DNA from: Oceaniglobus ichthyenteri
GTDB lineage: Bacteria; Pseudomonadota; Alphaproteobacteria; Rhodobacterales; Rhodobacteraceae
Assembly (NCBI RefSeq): GCF_003057885.1
Contig: NZ_QAGK01000006.1
Coordinates: 62,001-126,000, forward strand
Direction of reading: 5' to 3'
DNA length: 64,000 bases
The position numbers and the translations under genes were made by a program. Each line of letters opens with the position of its first letter. The stretch's first letter is position 1. Of this stretch, positions 1 through 8,470 are shown one piece after another. A model generated the notes under the pieces. That model saw nothing but the letters and a program-made list of their open reading frames with translations, did not search any database and was not told the origin of the DNA.

Positions 1-571
1 GATCCGACCATTCGGCATCGGACACCGGCAGGTTAAAATGGCTGTCCACCCTGCCCCGGCCATGGCCCGGCATGTGTTTCATCACCGGCAACACCCCCGC
101 ATCCAACAGGCCATCGGCCATGGCGCGGGCCATTTTAGTCACAATTTCAACGGTTTCGCCGAAACACCGATTGCGCAGGAACGGATGCGTATCGGCATTC
201 GCCACATCGCAGGTGGGCGCGCAATTCACATCGATTCCAAGATCGGCCAACTCATGCCCAATCAGCAGGCCGCGCAGATACATCGCGCGCGCGCTGCCGC
301 CTGATTGTGTTACATGATTCAAAGGTGGGAGCCATTGCCGCCACGTCGGGGCAAACATACGCTGCACCCGGCCCCCTTCCTGATCAATCAGAATCGGAGT
401 GGTATCGCCCAAGATCGCCCGGATATGGCCGGTCAGCGCGCGCACCTGATCGGGTGTTTCGATATTGCGGGCAAACAGGATCACGCCCCAAGGGCGTGCA
501 TCGGTTAAAAACCCCACCTCATCCGATGACAGGGTCGGGCCATCGACCCCGACCGTAAACGCCGAAACCAC
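1..571 (-). CDS. nagZ: beta-N-acetylhexosaminidase NagZ (partial, C-terminus outside window)
   Basis: Cytoplasmic glycoside hydrolase family 3 enzyme that removes N-acetylglucosamine from anhydromuropeptides during peptidoglycan recycling. The first 190 residues are visible. The family motifs are DQEGGRVQRM near residue 62 and KHMPGHGRGRVDSH near residue 170, the mobile loop with the catalytic Asp-His dyad. No ATG fits. The GTG at 571 starts three bases after the stop of the upstream SPOR gene, with the AAGG around that stop as ribosome site. In Rhodobacterales nagZ normally follows argS and a SPOR gene and precedes scpA/scpB, as the visible part of this order suggests. The reading frame is open to the window edge. 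Confidence 0.93.
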   Translation of the reverse strand, partial: MVSAFTVGVDGPTLSSDEVGFLTDARPWGVILFARNIETPDQVRALTGHIRAILGDTTPILIDQEGGRVQRMFAPTWRQWLPPLNHVTQSGGSARAMYLRGLLIGHELADLGIDVNCAPTCDVANADTHPFLRNRCFGETVEIVTKMARAMADGLLDAGVLPVMKHMPGHGRGRVDSHFNLPVSDAEWSD

Positions 572-574
572 GCC

Positions 575-1552
575 TTATCGTACCACAACCGGGATACAAT
601 CGGCCTTTTCCGCCATCAAAGCCGAACAGAACCGCCGCGCATCGCTGAGATCGGCAAAGCCCATGGCCCGTAGCCGGTAAAATGTTTTTCCGCCCGACTG
701 GGCGCGCTGGACAACACGTTGTTTGCCTGAAAAATAATTCTCAAACTGATCGCCGATCTTGGCCCATTGTTCGCGCGCCACCTCTGCCGACTCAAATGCG
801 CCCAGTTGCACAAGACGGGTGCCAGACGGGATTTCATCGGCCGCCACTTCCAATGATCCACCCGATTCCGTCGCCGGTTCGGAGGCCGCCATGACCGGGC
901 GCGACAATCCGCCGGGGCGCGATGGTGGGCGGGGCGAACGGGCCAACCCCTGCTCATCGCGCAACGCGCCCGAGGATGACGTTTCGGTGACGCCGGTCAA
1001 CGGTTCAACACCCGCTGACAACGCTTCGGCCAAGGCCAGGGCATCAGCCGCCCCGTCCCCGGTCATTTCGGGCAACACGATATCAGCCGTGTCACTCAAT
1101 GCTTCGGCCACGGCCATATCAGTGGCCAATGCATCTTCGGGGGCGTCTTCGATCCGCGCGGTTTGTGGCGCGGGCGCCTCATCCAGCACCGGGCGGGGAA
1201 GGCGCGGCGCGGGCAAATCCTCGGCGGCCAGATTCAGGGGCGCGGGGGCCAGAATAACCTCGTTTGCGGGGCCTGCGGCCGATCCGGCGGCGGCGACCTG
1301 GTTCACCGCCAACCCCTGATGGGCCGCATTGGTGCCGCCGGGGTTGTCGGGGGCAACGCGAATGGGCCCCTCAAGCGCGCGCACGACTGGCACGCCGGTC
1401 ACATCGCGCACCAGCAATTTATAGCCCCAGACCCCAGCGCCCAAAATCAACCCAAGCGACATCAGCCCACCGGCAATGTTCACCGCTTTGCTTACCTTTG
1501 CGCCATGGCCCGCTGCCATATCGCCTTTCGCGTCGTCGTAAACGTCCGCCAT
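575..1552 (-). CDS. SPOR domain inner-membrane protein
   Basis: A 325-residue protein with a cytoplasmic N-terminus, one membrane segment at about residues 24-47, a long Ala/Pro/Glu-rich periplasmic linker and a C-terminal SPOR domain (last 75 residues, beginning near GTRLVQLGAFES). SPOR domains bind denuded glycan strands at the division septum, so a role in cell division or wall metabolism is likely. I chose the ATG at 1552 over one seven codons upstream because GAGG lies six bases before it. It sits between argS and nagZ in the order usual for Rhodobacterales. The precise function is not known. Confidence 0.88.
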   Translation of the reverse strand: MADVYDDAKGDMAAGHGAKVSKAVNIAGGLMSLGLILGAGVWGYKLLVRDVTGVPVVRALEGPIRVAPDNPGGTNAAHQGLAVNQVAAAGSAAGPANEVILAPAPLNLAAEDLPAPRLPRPVLDEAPAPQTARIEDAPEDALATDMAVAEALSDTADIVLPEMTGDGAADALALAEALSAGVEPLTGVTETSSSGALRDEQGLARSPRPPSRPGGLSRPVMAASEPATESGGSLEVAADEIPSGTRLVQLGAFESAEVAREQWAKIGDQFENYFSGKQRVVQRAQSGGKTFYRLRAMGFADLSDARRFCSALMAEKADCIPVVVR

Positions 1553-1648
1553 ACCACGCCTCACTGCTCGCATATCGCGCGGCGGCCTTTGGCCTGCTCC
1601 ACCGATATCCTTATCTTGCCTGCCTCACGATCCGCCGGGGCGCTTGTC

Positions 1649-3370
1649 TCAGCGCATTTCCTCAAGCGGAGTCACGCCAAGAATACGCAAACCTGCGGAA
1701 ATGACAACGGATACGGCGCGCGGCAGGGCAATTTTACCGGTCGAGCCGGAAGTGTTGCCGTCTTGCAGGAAGCGCAGTTCCGGTTTGTCATTGCCCCGGT
1801 TCCACAGCGCGTGAAAATCCGACGCCAATTCATACAGGTAAAATGCAATCCGGTGGGGTTCATGGTTGCGCGCGGCAATCTCCACCAGGCGCGGCCACTC
1901 GGCCAGTTTGCGCGCCACGGCAAATTCTGCCTCATCCTCAAGAACCGGCTGATCCGACAGGGCAATGTCGGCCTCGTCAAACTTGCGCAACACCGAATGC
2001 ACCCGCGCATTGGCGTATTGCACGTAAAATACGGGGTTATCTTTGGATTGCTCCACCGCTTTGGCGAAATCGAAATCCAGCGGCGCGTCATTTTTGCGGG
2101 TCAGCATGACAAACCGGGTTACATCGGCGCCAACCTGTTCAACCACATCCGCCAAGGTCACGAATGTGCCGGCGCGCTTGCTCATCTTGAACGGTTCGCC
2201 GTCTTTGTAGAGTTTCACCAGATTGCACAGTTTGATATCCAGCGGCACAGAGCCATCGGAAAGCGCCGAAACCGCCGCTTTCATCCGTTTGACATAACCA
2301 CCATGATCGGCGCCAAACACATCAATCAGCGCGTCAAACCCGCGCTGCACCTTGTCGTAATGATAGGCGATATCGGGCGCGAAATAGGTCCACGACCCAT
2401 CGGACTTCTTGACCGGGCGATCCACATCATCGCCATGGGCCGTGCTGCGAAACAGGGTTTGTTCGCGCGCCTCCCAATCATCGGGCAATTTGCCCTTGGG
2501 GGGTTCTAACGTGCCCTCATAAATCAGGCCCTTGGCATCCAGATTATCAATCGCCGCCTCAATCAATCCGGTGCCATACAGCGATTTTTCACTGTAAAAG
2601 CTATCCATCTTCACGCCAAGGCTGGCCAGATCGGTACGGATCATCTCCATCATCGCCGCGGTGGCGTAATTGCGCACCTCGTCCAGCCATACCTGTTCGT
2701 CCTGGCCCACAAAAGCATCGCCAACCTTTTCCTTCAGCGCCTGACCCACTTCGATCAGGTAATCACCGGGGTATGTGCCATCCTCAAACGCGACGGCCTG
2801 ACCGTGTGCCTCAAGATAGCGCAGATAGACCGAGCGCGCCAAAACATCGACCTGCGCACCGCCGTCGTTGATATAATATTCGCGCGTCACATCCCAACCC
2901 GCGTAATCCAACAGCGCCGCCAACGCATCGCCAAACACCGCGCCCCGGGTGTGGCCCACATGCAGCGGCCCGGTGGGGTTGGCCGACACGTATTCGACCA
3001 AAACGCGCCGCCCCGCCCCCATGTCAGACCGACCATAGACCGGATCGGTTAACGCCGATTTAACGACACCGGCCCAAATGCCCGTGTCCAACCGCAGGTT
3101 CAAAAAACCCGGTCCCGCCACATCGGCGCTGGCAACCCGGCCATCGGCCAGCAGGCGCACGGCCAGGGCATCGGCAATGTCACGGGGTTTCATTTTGGCA
3201 GGTTTGGCCAGCACCATCGCGGCATTTGTGGCCATATCGCCATGGGCCGGGTCACGCGGTGGTTCCACCGTAACATTCGACAGGTCCAGACCGGCGGGCA
3301 ACGCCCCATCGGCCATCATCCCATCCAATTGGGCCACAACAAACGCACGGATATCGGCAAACAGGTTCAT
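1649..3370 (-). CDS. argS: arginyl-tRNA synthetase
   Basis: Class I aminoacyl-tRNA synthetase that charges tRNA-Arg. The 573-residue protein has the N-terminal Add1 tRNA-recognition domain, the HIGH-type signature HVGH at residues 137-140 (in [13 protein letters not shown]), the KMSK loop at 395-398 and an alpha-helical anticodon domain ending in the typical ...[10 protein letters not shown]. The start at 3370 (MNLFADIRA) matches the family N-terminus and is preceded by AGGA; the frame is open further upstream but that part is not conserved-looking. First gene of the argS-SPOR-nagZ set, divergent from the HD gene with 71 bases between them. Confidence 0.97.
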   Translation of the reverse strand: MNLFADIRAFVVAQLDGMMADGALPAGLDLSNVTVEPPRDPAHGDMATNAAMVLAKPAKMKPRDIADALAVRLLADGRVASADVAGPGFLNLRLDTGIWAGVVKSALTDPVYGRSDMGAGRRVLVEYVSANPTGPLHVGHTRGAVFGDALAALLDYAGWDVTREYYINDGGAQVDVLARSVYLRYLEAHGQAVAFEDGTYPGDYLIEVGQALKEKVGDAFVGQDEQVWLDEVRNYATAAMMEMIRTDLASLGVKMDSFYSEKSLYGTGLIEAAIDNLDAKGLIYEGTLEPPKGKLPDDWEAREQTLFRSTAHGDDVDRPVKKSDGSWTYFAPDIAYHYDKVQRGFDALIDVFGADHGGYVKRMKAAVSALSDGSVPLDIKLCNLVKLYKDGEPFKMSKRAGTFVTLADVVEQVGADVTRFVMLTRKNDAPLDFDFAKAVEQSKDNPVFYVQYANARVHSVLRKFDEADIALSDQPVLEDEAEFAVARKLAEWPRLVEIAARNHEPHRIAFYLYELASDFHALWNRGNDKPELRFLQDGNTSGSTGKIALPRAVSVVISAGLRILGVTPLEEMR

Positions 3371-3441
3371 TTCAGGTTTCCTAGAGGTTTGGGGCGGGTT
3401 TATCATGCTGAACAAATTGTTCAATTGCACAAGGGCGCGCG

Positions 3442-4098
3442 ATGTTGCCAATTCCCGATCTGATTGCCGCTTGCGAAAACGAAGTGCGTCGCATTTGGGG
3501 CGATGCCGATGACGGTGCCCATGATCTGGCGCACCTCTATCGCGTCTGGAATCTGTGTCAGGTGATTTTGCAAGGTGAGGGTGGCACCCAGACCGATCTG
3601 CAAATTCTCGCGCCTGCAGCGGTTTTGCACGATATCGTCAATTTACCAAAAAACAGCCCCGATCGCGCCCGGGCGGCGCATCTTTCGGCGGATCATGCGG
3701 TGCGGTTTCTGGGCACCCTGCCCTATCCTGATTCCCTGGTGTCACAGGTTGCCCATGCGATCCGCGCACACAGCTTTTCGGCCAGTATCACGCCGCGCAC
3801 CCGTACCGCGAAAATTCTGCAAGACGCTGACCGGCTTGAGGCATTAGGCGCCTTGGGAATTGCCCGTAACATGATTGTGGCTGGTCAGATCGGTGCGCAA
3901 ATCTGCCATCCAACCGATCCGTTGGGCGAACATCGCCCGCTGGATGATACCGCTTATGCGCTGGATCATTGGCCCCTGAAACTGTTTCCGATTGCAGAAA
4001 ACTTACATACAGAAACCGCCCGCACCCTTGCCGCGCCGCGGTTGGCGATGATGCGGGCGTTTCGCGATCAATTGCTGGCCGAACTCGCCCCGCGTTAG
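3442..4098 (+). CDS. HD domain phosphohydrolase
   Basis: A 218-residue soluble protein of the HD superfamily (YedJ-like). Visible metal-binding elements are [10 protein letters not shown] near residues 27-36, the HD pair in AAVLHDIVN near residue 64, HAIRAHSF near 108 and [12 protein letters not shown] near 128. The family hydrolyses phosphate esters, often nucleotides; the substrate cannot be told from sequence. It is divergent from argS and convergent with the antiporter gene, whose stop lies four bases beyond its own. Confidence 0.85.
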   Translation: MLPIPDLIAACENEVRRIWGDADDGAHDLAHLYRVWNLCQVILQGEGGTQTDLQILAPAAVLHDIVNLPKNSPDRARAAHLSADHAVRFLGTLPYPDSLVSQVAHAIRAHSFSASITPRTRTAKILQDADRLEALGALGIARNMIVAGQIGAQICHPTDPLGEHRPLDDTAYALDHWPLKLFPIAENLHTETARTLAAPRLAMMRAFRDQLLAELAPR

Positions 4099-4102
4099 GG
4101 GG

Positions 4103-6046
4103 TCAAACGGCCCCCTTTGCGCCGCTGGGGTGCGGGGCGTCGGCCTCTGTCTGATCGATATCGGCGGCCACTTCGGCGTCTTCGGGGGTGCCATCGGCCA
4201 CGGCCTCATCTTCGCCACGGTCGCTGTCGGTCAGGCTGTCAGTGCCCGGCGGCACGAGGGTAATCAGACGCATTTCAGGTTCGCCGGTGAACGCTTCGAT
4301 GTCGTCGGGGTGCAGCAGGCTGAATTCCCCATCAGGTGTCAGATATCCCAACAAAACAGCGTCAGGGCGTTGGGCGCGCAACTCTTCCAACCCAAACACA
4401 TCGCTCAGCCGGGTAGAACGGAACGTCCACCCTTCCCACATGCGCGCGTTCATTTCGCTATAGGTGGACCCATCGCCAAAATCGCGCCCCCCCAATGACG
4501 CCGGAAGCTGATTGCGGGTGTATTCCGATTTGTCACGGGTCAGTTGATACACGTTATCGCGGCCAAATTCGGGGCCCAGATCGGTGGCGACAAGGGTATT
4601 GTATGCGTCATTATCTGTTGCCGTTATAACGGTTGAAAACTGGTTGAATTCCACCCGGTGCTCGGCGACCTCAGACAGGACATCCCCAAAAAACGTTGGC
4701 ACATCGGCAGCGCGGGCGCGGCGCAGGCGGCTGCGGTTGGGATCGGCGATCATCACCGGCACATCGTGACGCGCCAGAACTTCGGCCAGACCGACGCTCC
4801 ACCGGGATCCGCCGACCACCAGCACGCCGGGCGATTCCGCCGCAACCAGCCCCAGCCGCCGCGCCATCGGCGCCAGGGTAAAGCCGTGCAAAACCACGGT
4901 CACCGCCACCAACACAAATGACAGCGGCCCGATCAGCGCACCATCGGCCACGCCCAAACCCGCCAAACGTTCGCCAAACAACCCAGCCACCGCCACCAAA
5001 ACCACACCGCGCGGCCCCGTCAGCGCCACAAGCAGCCGTTCTTTCATCGGAATTGCCGTGCCTGCCAAGGATATCATCACGGTCAGCGGCCGCGCCACCA
5101 GCACAACCAAGGCCACAAACACACCAGCGCGCCAGTTCAACTGTCCCAGCTGGCTGAAATCCAGAGACGCCGCCAGCAGGATGAACACACCGCTGACCAA
5201 CAGGATCGTGGCGTGTTCTTTGAACCGGTGCAATTCTTCGTAACTGGCCAGTTTCGAATTTGCGATCACGATACCCATTACCGTTACCGCCAACAGCCCG
5301 CTTTCGTGCAGCACCGTGTCAGACAAGGCAAACACCGCCAACAATGTGCAGAACAGCGCCGGGATTTTCATGAATTCAGGCACCAGCGCGCGTTTGAATG
5401 CCCGCGCTGTTCCCCAGCCCGCCGCACCGCCCAAAAGCCCCGCAAAGCCAAGTCCAAAGAAAAATTCGCCAATCGCGCCCCCCGGTGAGGTGGCAGTGTT
5501 CAACACCAAAACCACGGTAAAGGCCAAAACCGCAGCCAAGGCGCCGATGGCATCGTTGATGATCGCCTCCCATTGCAGCAACGCGGCGGGCCTGCGTGAC
5601 AGACGCGCGGTGCGCAGCAGCGGCGCGATCACGGTTGGCCCGGTGACGATCATGATGCCACCAAACACGGCCGAGCTTTCCCAACTCAGCCCCGCGCCAT
5701 AGCGCAGCGCAAGCGCGCTCATCAACCACCCCAAGGGCGCGCCGATAAACACCAGCCGCCTGACCCCTTCGGCGGCATCGCGCAAAGAGCGCAAGTTGAG
5801 GGTCAGCCCGCCCTCAAACAGGATCACCGCCACCGCCAATGAAATCATCGGCGCGGTCAATGGCCCGATGTCGCGTTCAGGATCGAAAATTCCGAATACC
5901 GGCCCGGCCAAAACGCCAGCCAACAGCATCAGCACAATGGCCGGCATCCGCAATTTCCATGCCAGCCATTGCGACCCAACGCCAAGGGCGCCCACCAAGG
6001 CAAAAGCCTGTACCGGGCTGATCGCCCCTTCAACACCAGTCGCCAT
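4103..6046 (-). CDS. cation:proton antiporter (CPA1/CPA2) with C-terminal TrkA-N domain
   Basis: A 647-residue inner-membrane antiporter. About twelve hydrophobic segments fill residues 10-400, with the family motif TGPTVIAPLL at 135-144 and the Asn-Asp pair in EAIINDAIG at 160-168, which carries the exchanged cation and protons. Residues 405-530 form a nucleotide-binding TrkA-N fold (GVLVVGGSRWSVGLAEVL). The tail is acidic (DIDQTEADAPH). The cytosolic domain suggests gating by NAD(H) or another nucleotide. It probably exchanges Na+ or K+ for H+ in pH and salt homeostasis. Which ion is not decidable here. It lies just downstream of dgt, 18 bases away. Confidence 0.88.
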   Translation of the reverse strand: MATGVEGAISPVQAFALVGALGVGSQWLAWKLRMPAIVLMLLAGVLAGPVFGIFDPERDIGPLTAPMISLAVAVILFEGGLTLNLRSLRDAAEGVRRLVFIGAPLGWLMSALALRYGAGLSWESSAVFGGIMIVTGPTVIAPLLRTARLSRRPAALLQWEAIINDAIGALAAVLAFTVVLVLNTATSPGGAIGEFFFGLGFAGLLGGAAGWGTARAFKRALVPEFMKIPALFCTLLAVFALSDTVLHESGLLAVTVMGIVIANSKLASYEELHRFKEHATILLVSGVFILLAASLDFSQLGQLNWRAGVFVALVVLVARPLTVMISLAGTAIPMKERLLVALTGPRGVVLVAVAGLFGERLAGLGVADGALIGPLSFVLVAVTVVLHGFTLAPMARRLGLVAAESPGVLVVGGSRWSVGLAEVLARHDVPVMIADPNRSRLRRARAADVPTFFGDVLSEVAEHRVEFNQFSTVITATDNDAYNTLVATDLGPEFGRDNVYQLTRDKSEYTRNQLPASLGGRDFGDGSTYSEMNARMWEGWTFRSTRLSDVFGLEELRAQRPDAVLLGYLTPDGEFSLLHPDDIEAFTGEPEMRLITLVPPGTDSLTDSDRGEDEAVADGTPEDAEVAADIDQTEADAPHPSGAKGAV

Positions 6047-6064
6047 AAATCCCCTAACTAAAAA

Positions 6065-7204
6065 TCAGCCCTTGCCGCAAAGGCGGCCATGTTCCTGAAT
6101 GGCAAACCGGTCGGTCATACCTGCAATGTAATCCGCAACGATGCGGGCCAGTTCCACCTCTCCTGTTGCCTGTTCCACATCCTTGCGCCATTGCTTGGGC
6201 AAAAGGCCCGGTTCGGCCAAGAACAAGGGAAACAATTCCTCAATCATTTCGGTGACTTGCGCACGCATCTCCACAACTTTCGGGGCGCGGTACATGCGGT
6301 GGAATAAAAATTCACGGATCACGTTAAGATCGGCCCAGACCGGATCGGAAAACCGCACAATACCGCGCCCGGCATCGCGCACATCCTGCGCGCTTTGTGG
6401 TTGCAGATCATGCAACGCCGCACGCGCCTGACTGATCACATCTTCGACCAGAAGCCCGAAAAACCGACGCAACGCCTCGTGCCGCCGCCGATAATAATTC
6501 AGCCTAGGATATTTAGCATCGACCCGGGCAAAACACCGATCAAGCAGCGGCATTTCGGCCAGCTCGTCCGTGTCGAACAGTTCGGCGCGCAACCCGTCGT
6601 GCAAATCATGATTGTTATAGGCAATATCATCGGCCAGCGCGGCAACCTGCGCTTCGGCGCTGGCAAAACTGTGCAATTCCAGATCATGGCGCGCATTGTA
6701 ATCGGCCAGAGCGAATGGAATGTGGCCGGTCACCGGCCCGTTATGTTTGGCCAGCCCCTCCAATGTTTCCCAGGTCAGGTTCAAACCGTCAAATTCGGCA
6801 TAGTGGCGTTCAAGGGATGTAACGATTTTAATGGCTTGGGCGTTGTGATCAAAGCCGCCATAGGGCGCCATCAACGCCTGCAATGCATCCTCGCCGGTGT
6901 GGCCAAACGGCGGATGCCCCAGATCGTGGGCCAGTGCGATTGCCTCGGTCAACTCGGGGTTCAGGCCCAGCACACCGGAAATCGTGCGCGCCACCTGCGC
7001 CACCTCGATCGAGTGGGTCAGCCGGGTGCGAAAGTAATCCCCCTCATGTTCGATAAAAACCTGAGTCTTGTGCTTTAGCCGTCGAAACGCGCTGGCATGA
7101 ATGATCCGGTCACGATCCCGCTGGAAACAACTGCGAAAGGTCGATTCATCCTCAGCAAACAACCGCCCCCGACTATCCGCAGGATCCGATGCAAATGATG
7201 CCAT
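6065..7204 (-). CDS. dgt: deoxyguanosinetriphosphate triphosphohydrolase-like protein
   Basis: A 379-residue HD-type dNTP triphosphohydrolase that cleaves dNTPs to deoxynucleosides and triphosphate. Metal ligands are visible in THSIEVAQVART (His64) and AHDLGHPPFGH (His93-Asp94), followed by the helical core and the usual C-terminus ending in a basic stretch. The N-terminal FQRDRDRIIHASAFRRLKHKTQVF is characteristic of the shorter Dgt-like group common in Alphaproteobacteria. The ATG at 7204 is 80 bases from the divergent erpA start, an arrangement typical for Rhodobacterales. Confidence 0.94.
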   Translation of the reverse strand: MASFASDPADSRGRLFAEDESTFRSCFQRDRDRIIHASAFRRLKHKTQVFIEHEGDYFRTRLTHSIEVAQVARTISGVLGLNPELTEAIALAHDLGHPPFGHTGEDALQALMAPYGGFDHNAQAIKIVTSLERHYAEFDGLNLTWETLEGLAKHNGPVTGHIPFALADYNARHDLELHSFASAEAQVAALADDIAYNNHDLHDGLRAELFDTDELAEMPLLDRCFARVDAKYPRLNYYRRRHEALRRFFGLLVEDVISQARAALHDLQPQSAQDVRDAGRGIVRFSDPVWADLNVIREFLFHRMYRAPKVVEMRAQVTEMIEELFPLFLAEPGLLPKQWRKDVEQATGEVELARIVADYIAGMTDRFAIQEHGRLCGKG

Positions 7205-7218
7205 ATTTTTGCCAGTTC

Positions 7219-7247
7219 TTGTGAGCCTGTCCTACCTTCCATATATT
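7219..7247 (+). promoter_or_regulatory. sigma-70-type promoter of erpA
   Basis: TTGTGA at 7219-7224, a 17-base spacer and TATATT at 7242-7247 fit a housekeeping promoter. They lie 38 bases before the erpA ATG, in the intergenic region shared with the divergent dgt gene. Predicted by eye from the consensus. Confidence 0.55.
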
Positions 7248-7284
7248 GTATGCCAACTGCAGATGAAACGCGAAAGGCTCGCCC

Positions 7285-7611
7285 ATGCTTTTGCCCCCCA
7301 AAGTGACCGACCGCGCCTATGCCCGATTGGCCGAAATCAATGAAACCACCGATATCCCTCAGGCGTTGCGCGTCGCGGTTGATGGCGGCGGATGCTCAGG
7401 GTTTCAGTACGAGATCAAACTGGATCAACCTGAATCAGATGATCTGGTGCTGGAAAAGAATGGCCAAAAGGTTTTGGTCGATTCCGTATCATTGCCATTT
7501 CTGGCAGACGCGGTGATCGATTTTTCAGACGAATTGATCGGCGCCCGGTTTGTGATTGAAAACCCCAATGCCACATCGTCTTGCGGTTGCGGCACTTCAT
7601 TTTCGATGTAA
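7285..7611 (+). CDS. erpA: A-type iron-sulfur cluster insertion protein ErpA/IscA
   Basis: A 108-residue HesB/IscA-family carrier that passes Fe-S clusters to apo-proteins. The three conserved ligand cysteines are present: Cys37 in GGGCSGFQY, and Cys100 and Cys102 in SSCGCG near the C-terminus. The divergent pairing with dgt is typical of Rhodobacterales. No isc or suf genes are near, which fits a stand-alone carrier of the ErpA kind, though ErpA and IscA cannot be separated with certainty by eye. Confidence 0.93.
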   Translation: MLLPPKVTDRAYARLAEINETTDIPQALRVAVDGGGCSGFQYEIKLDQPESDDLVLEKNGQKVLVDSVSLPFLADAVIDFSDELIGARFVIENPNATSSCGCGTSFSM

Positions 7612-7663
7612 TCCGCCGACTTCCCTGTCAAATCAAACGTCTGCACAATTTCCCGGAGCTTTC

Positions 7664-8443
7664 ATGAAAATCGCGACCTTCAACATCAATGGCATCAAGG
7701 CGCGATTTCAGGCGTTTTCTGATTGGCTCGACGAAAGCGCGCCAGACGTTGCGATCTTGCAGGAGATCAAATCGGTTGATGAGAACTTTCCTCGGGAACA
7801 CTTTGAAGACAAAGGATATTCTGTTCACACCCATGGCCAGAAATCATTCAACGGCGTGGCAATTCTTTCAAAACTCCCACTTGAAGATATCACAACCGGA
7901 TTGCCTGGCGATGACGACGACGAACAGGCCCGTTGGATCGAAGCCACAGTGATGGGGGAAAAAGCCATCAAAATCTGTGGCTTGTACCTGCCCAACGGCA
8001 ATCCGGCACCGGGGCCGAAATATGATTACAAACTCGCCTGGATGCAGCGGCTACAGGAGCGCGCGAAACTTCTTCTGGCGTCTGAAGAACCCGCGCTAAT
8101 GGCCGGAGATTACAACATAATCCCCCAAGACGAAGACGCCGCGCGCCCCGATGCCTGGCGCGACGACGCACTGGCGCGGCCAGAATCGCGCGATGCGTAT
8201 CGGCGCATTCTCAACCTCGGATTTACCGAAGCGTTCCGTGCCCGCACGCAGGGTGGCGGGGATTATTCATTTTGGGATTATCAGGCAGGGGCATGGAACC
8301 GCAATGACGGTATTCGGATCGACCACTTCCTCCTCACCCCGCAATGCGCTGATTTACTTAATGATTCCTGGATCGAAAGTGATGTGAGGGGGCGGGAAAA
8401 GCCGTCAGATCACGTACCGGTCTGGGTGGATTTGGCCGCATAG
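7664..8443 (+). CDS. xth: exodeoxyribonuclease III
   Basis: A 259-residue Mg-dependent AP endonuclease and 3'-5' exonuclease acting in base-excision repair. Visible active-site elements are NINGIKARF at the N-terminus, LQEIKS with the metal-binding Glu near residue 34, GDYNIIPQDEDAARPD near residue 150, and the C-terminal IRIDHFLLTP and SDHVPVW. The ATG at 7664 has GGAG six bases upstream; the frame is open for another 36 codons but with no family similarity. It is convergent with uvrA, another repair gene. Confidence 0.96.
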   Translation: MKIATFNINGIKARFQAFSDWLDESAPDVAILQEIKSVDENFPREHFEDKGYSVHTHGQKSFNGVAILSKLPLEDITTGLPGDDDDEQARWIEATVMGEKAIKICGLYLPNGNPAPGPKYDYKLAWMQRLQERAKLLLASEEPALMAGDYNIIPQDEDAARPDAWRDDALARPESRDAYRRILNLGFTEAFRARTQGGGDYSFWDYQAGAWNRNDGIRIDHFLLTPQCADLLNDSWIESDVRGREKPSDHVPVWVDLAA

Positions 8444-8470
8444 CAGCGCGGCCAATTCCGTTTCATCTGG

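Noticed and set aside
1163-2509. Long open frames antisense to argS, lpdA, mrcA, accC and other genes
   Set aside because: They lie opposite genes with clear family motifs, show no domain of their own and arise from GC-rich codon bias.
3410-3422. GAACAAATTGTTC palindrome between argS and the HD gene
   Set aside because: It does not fit the direct-repeat alphaproteobacterial LexA box and is short; no regulator could be linked to it.
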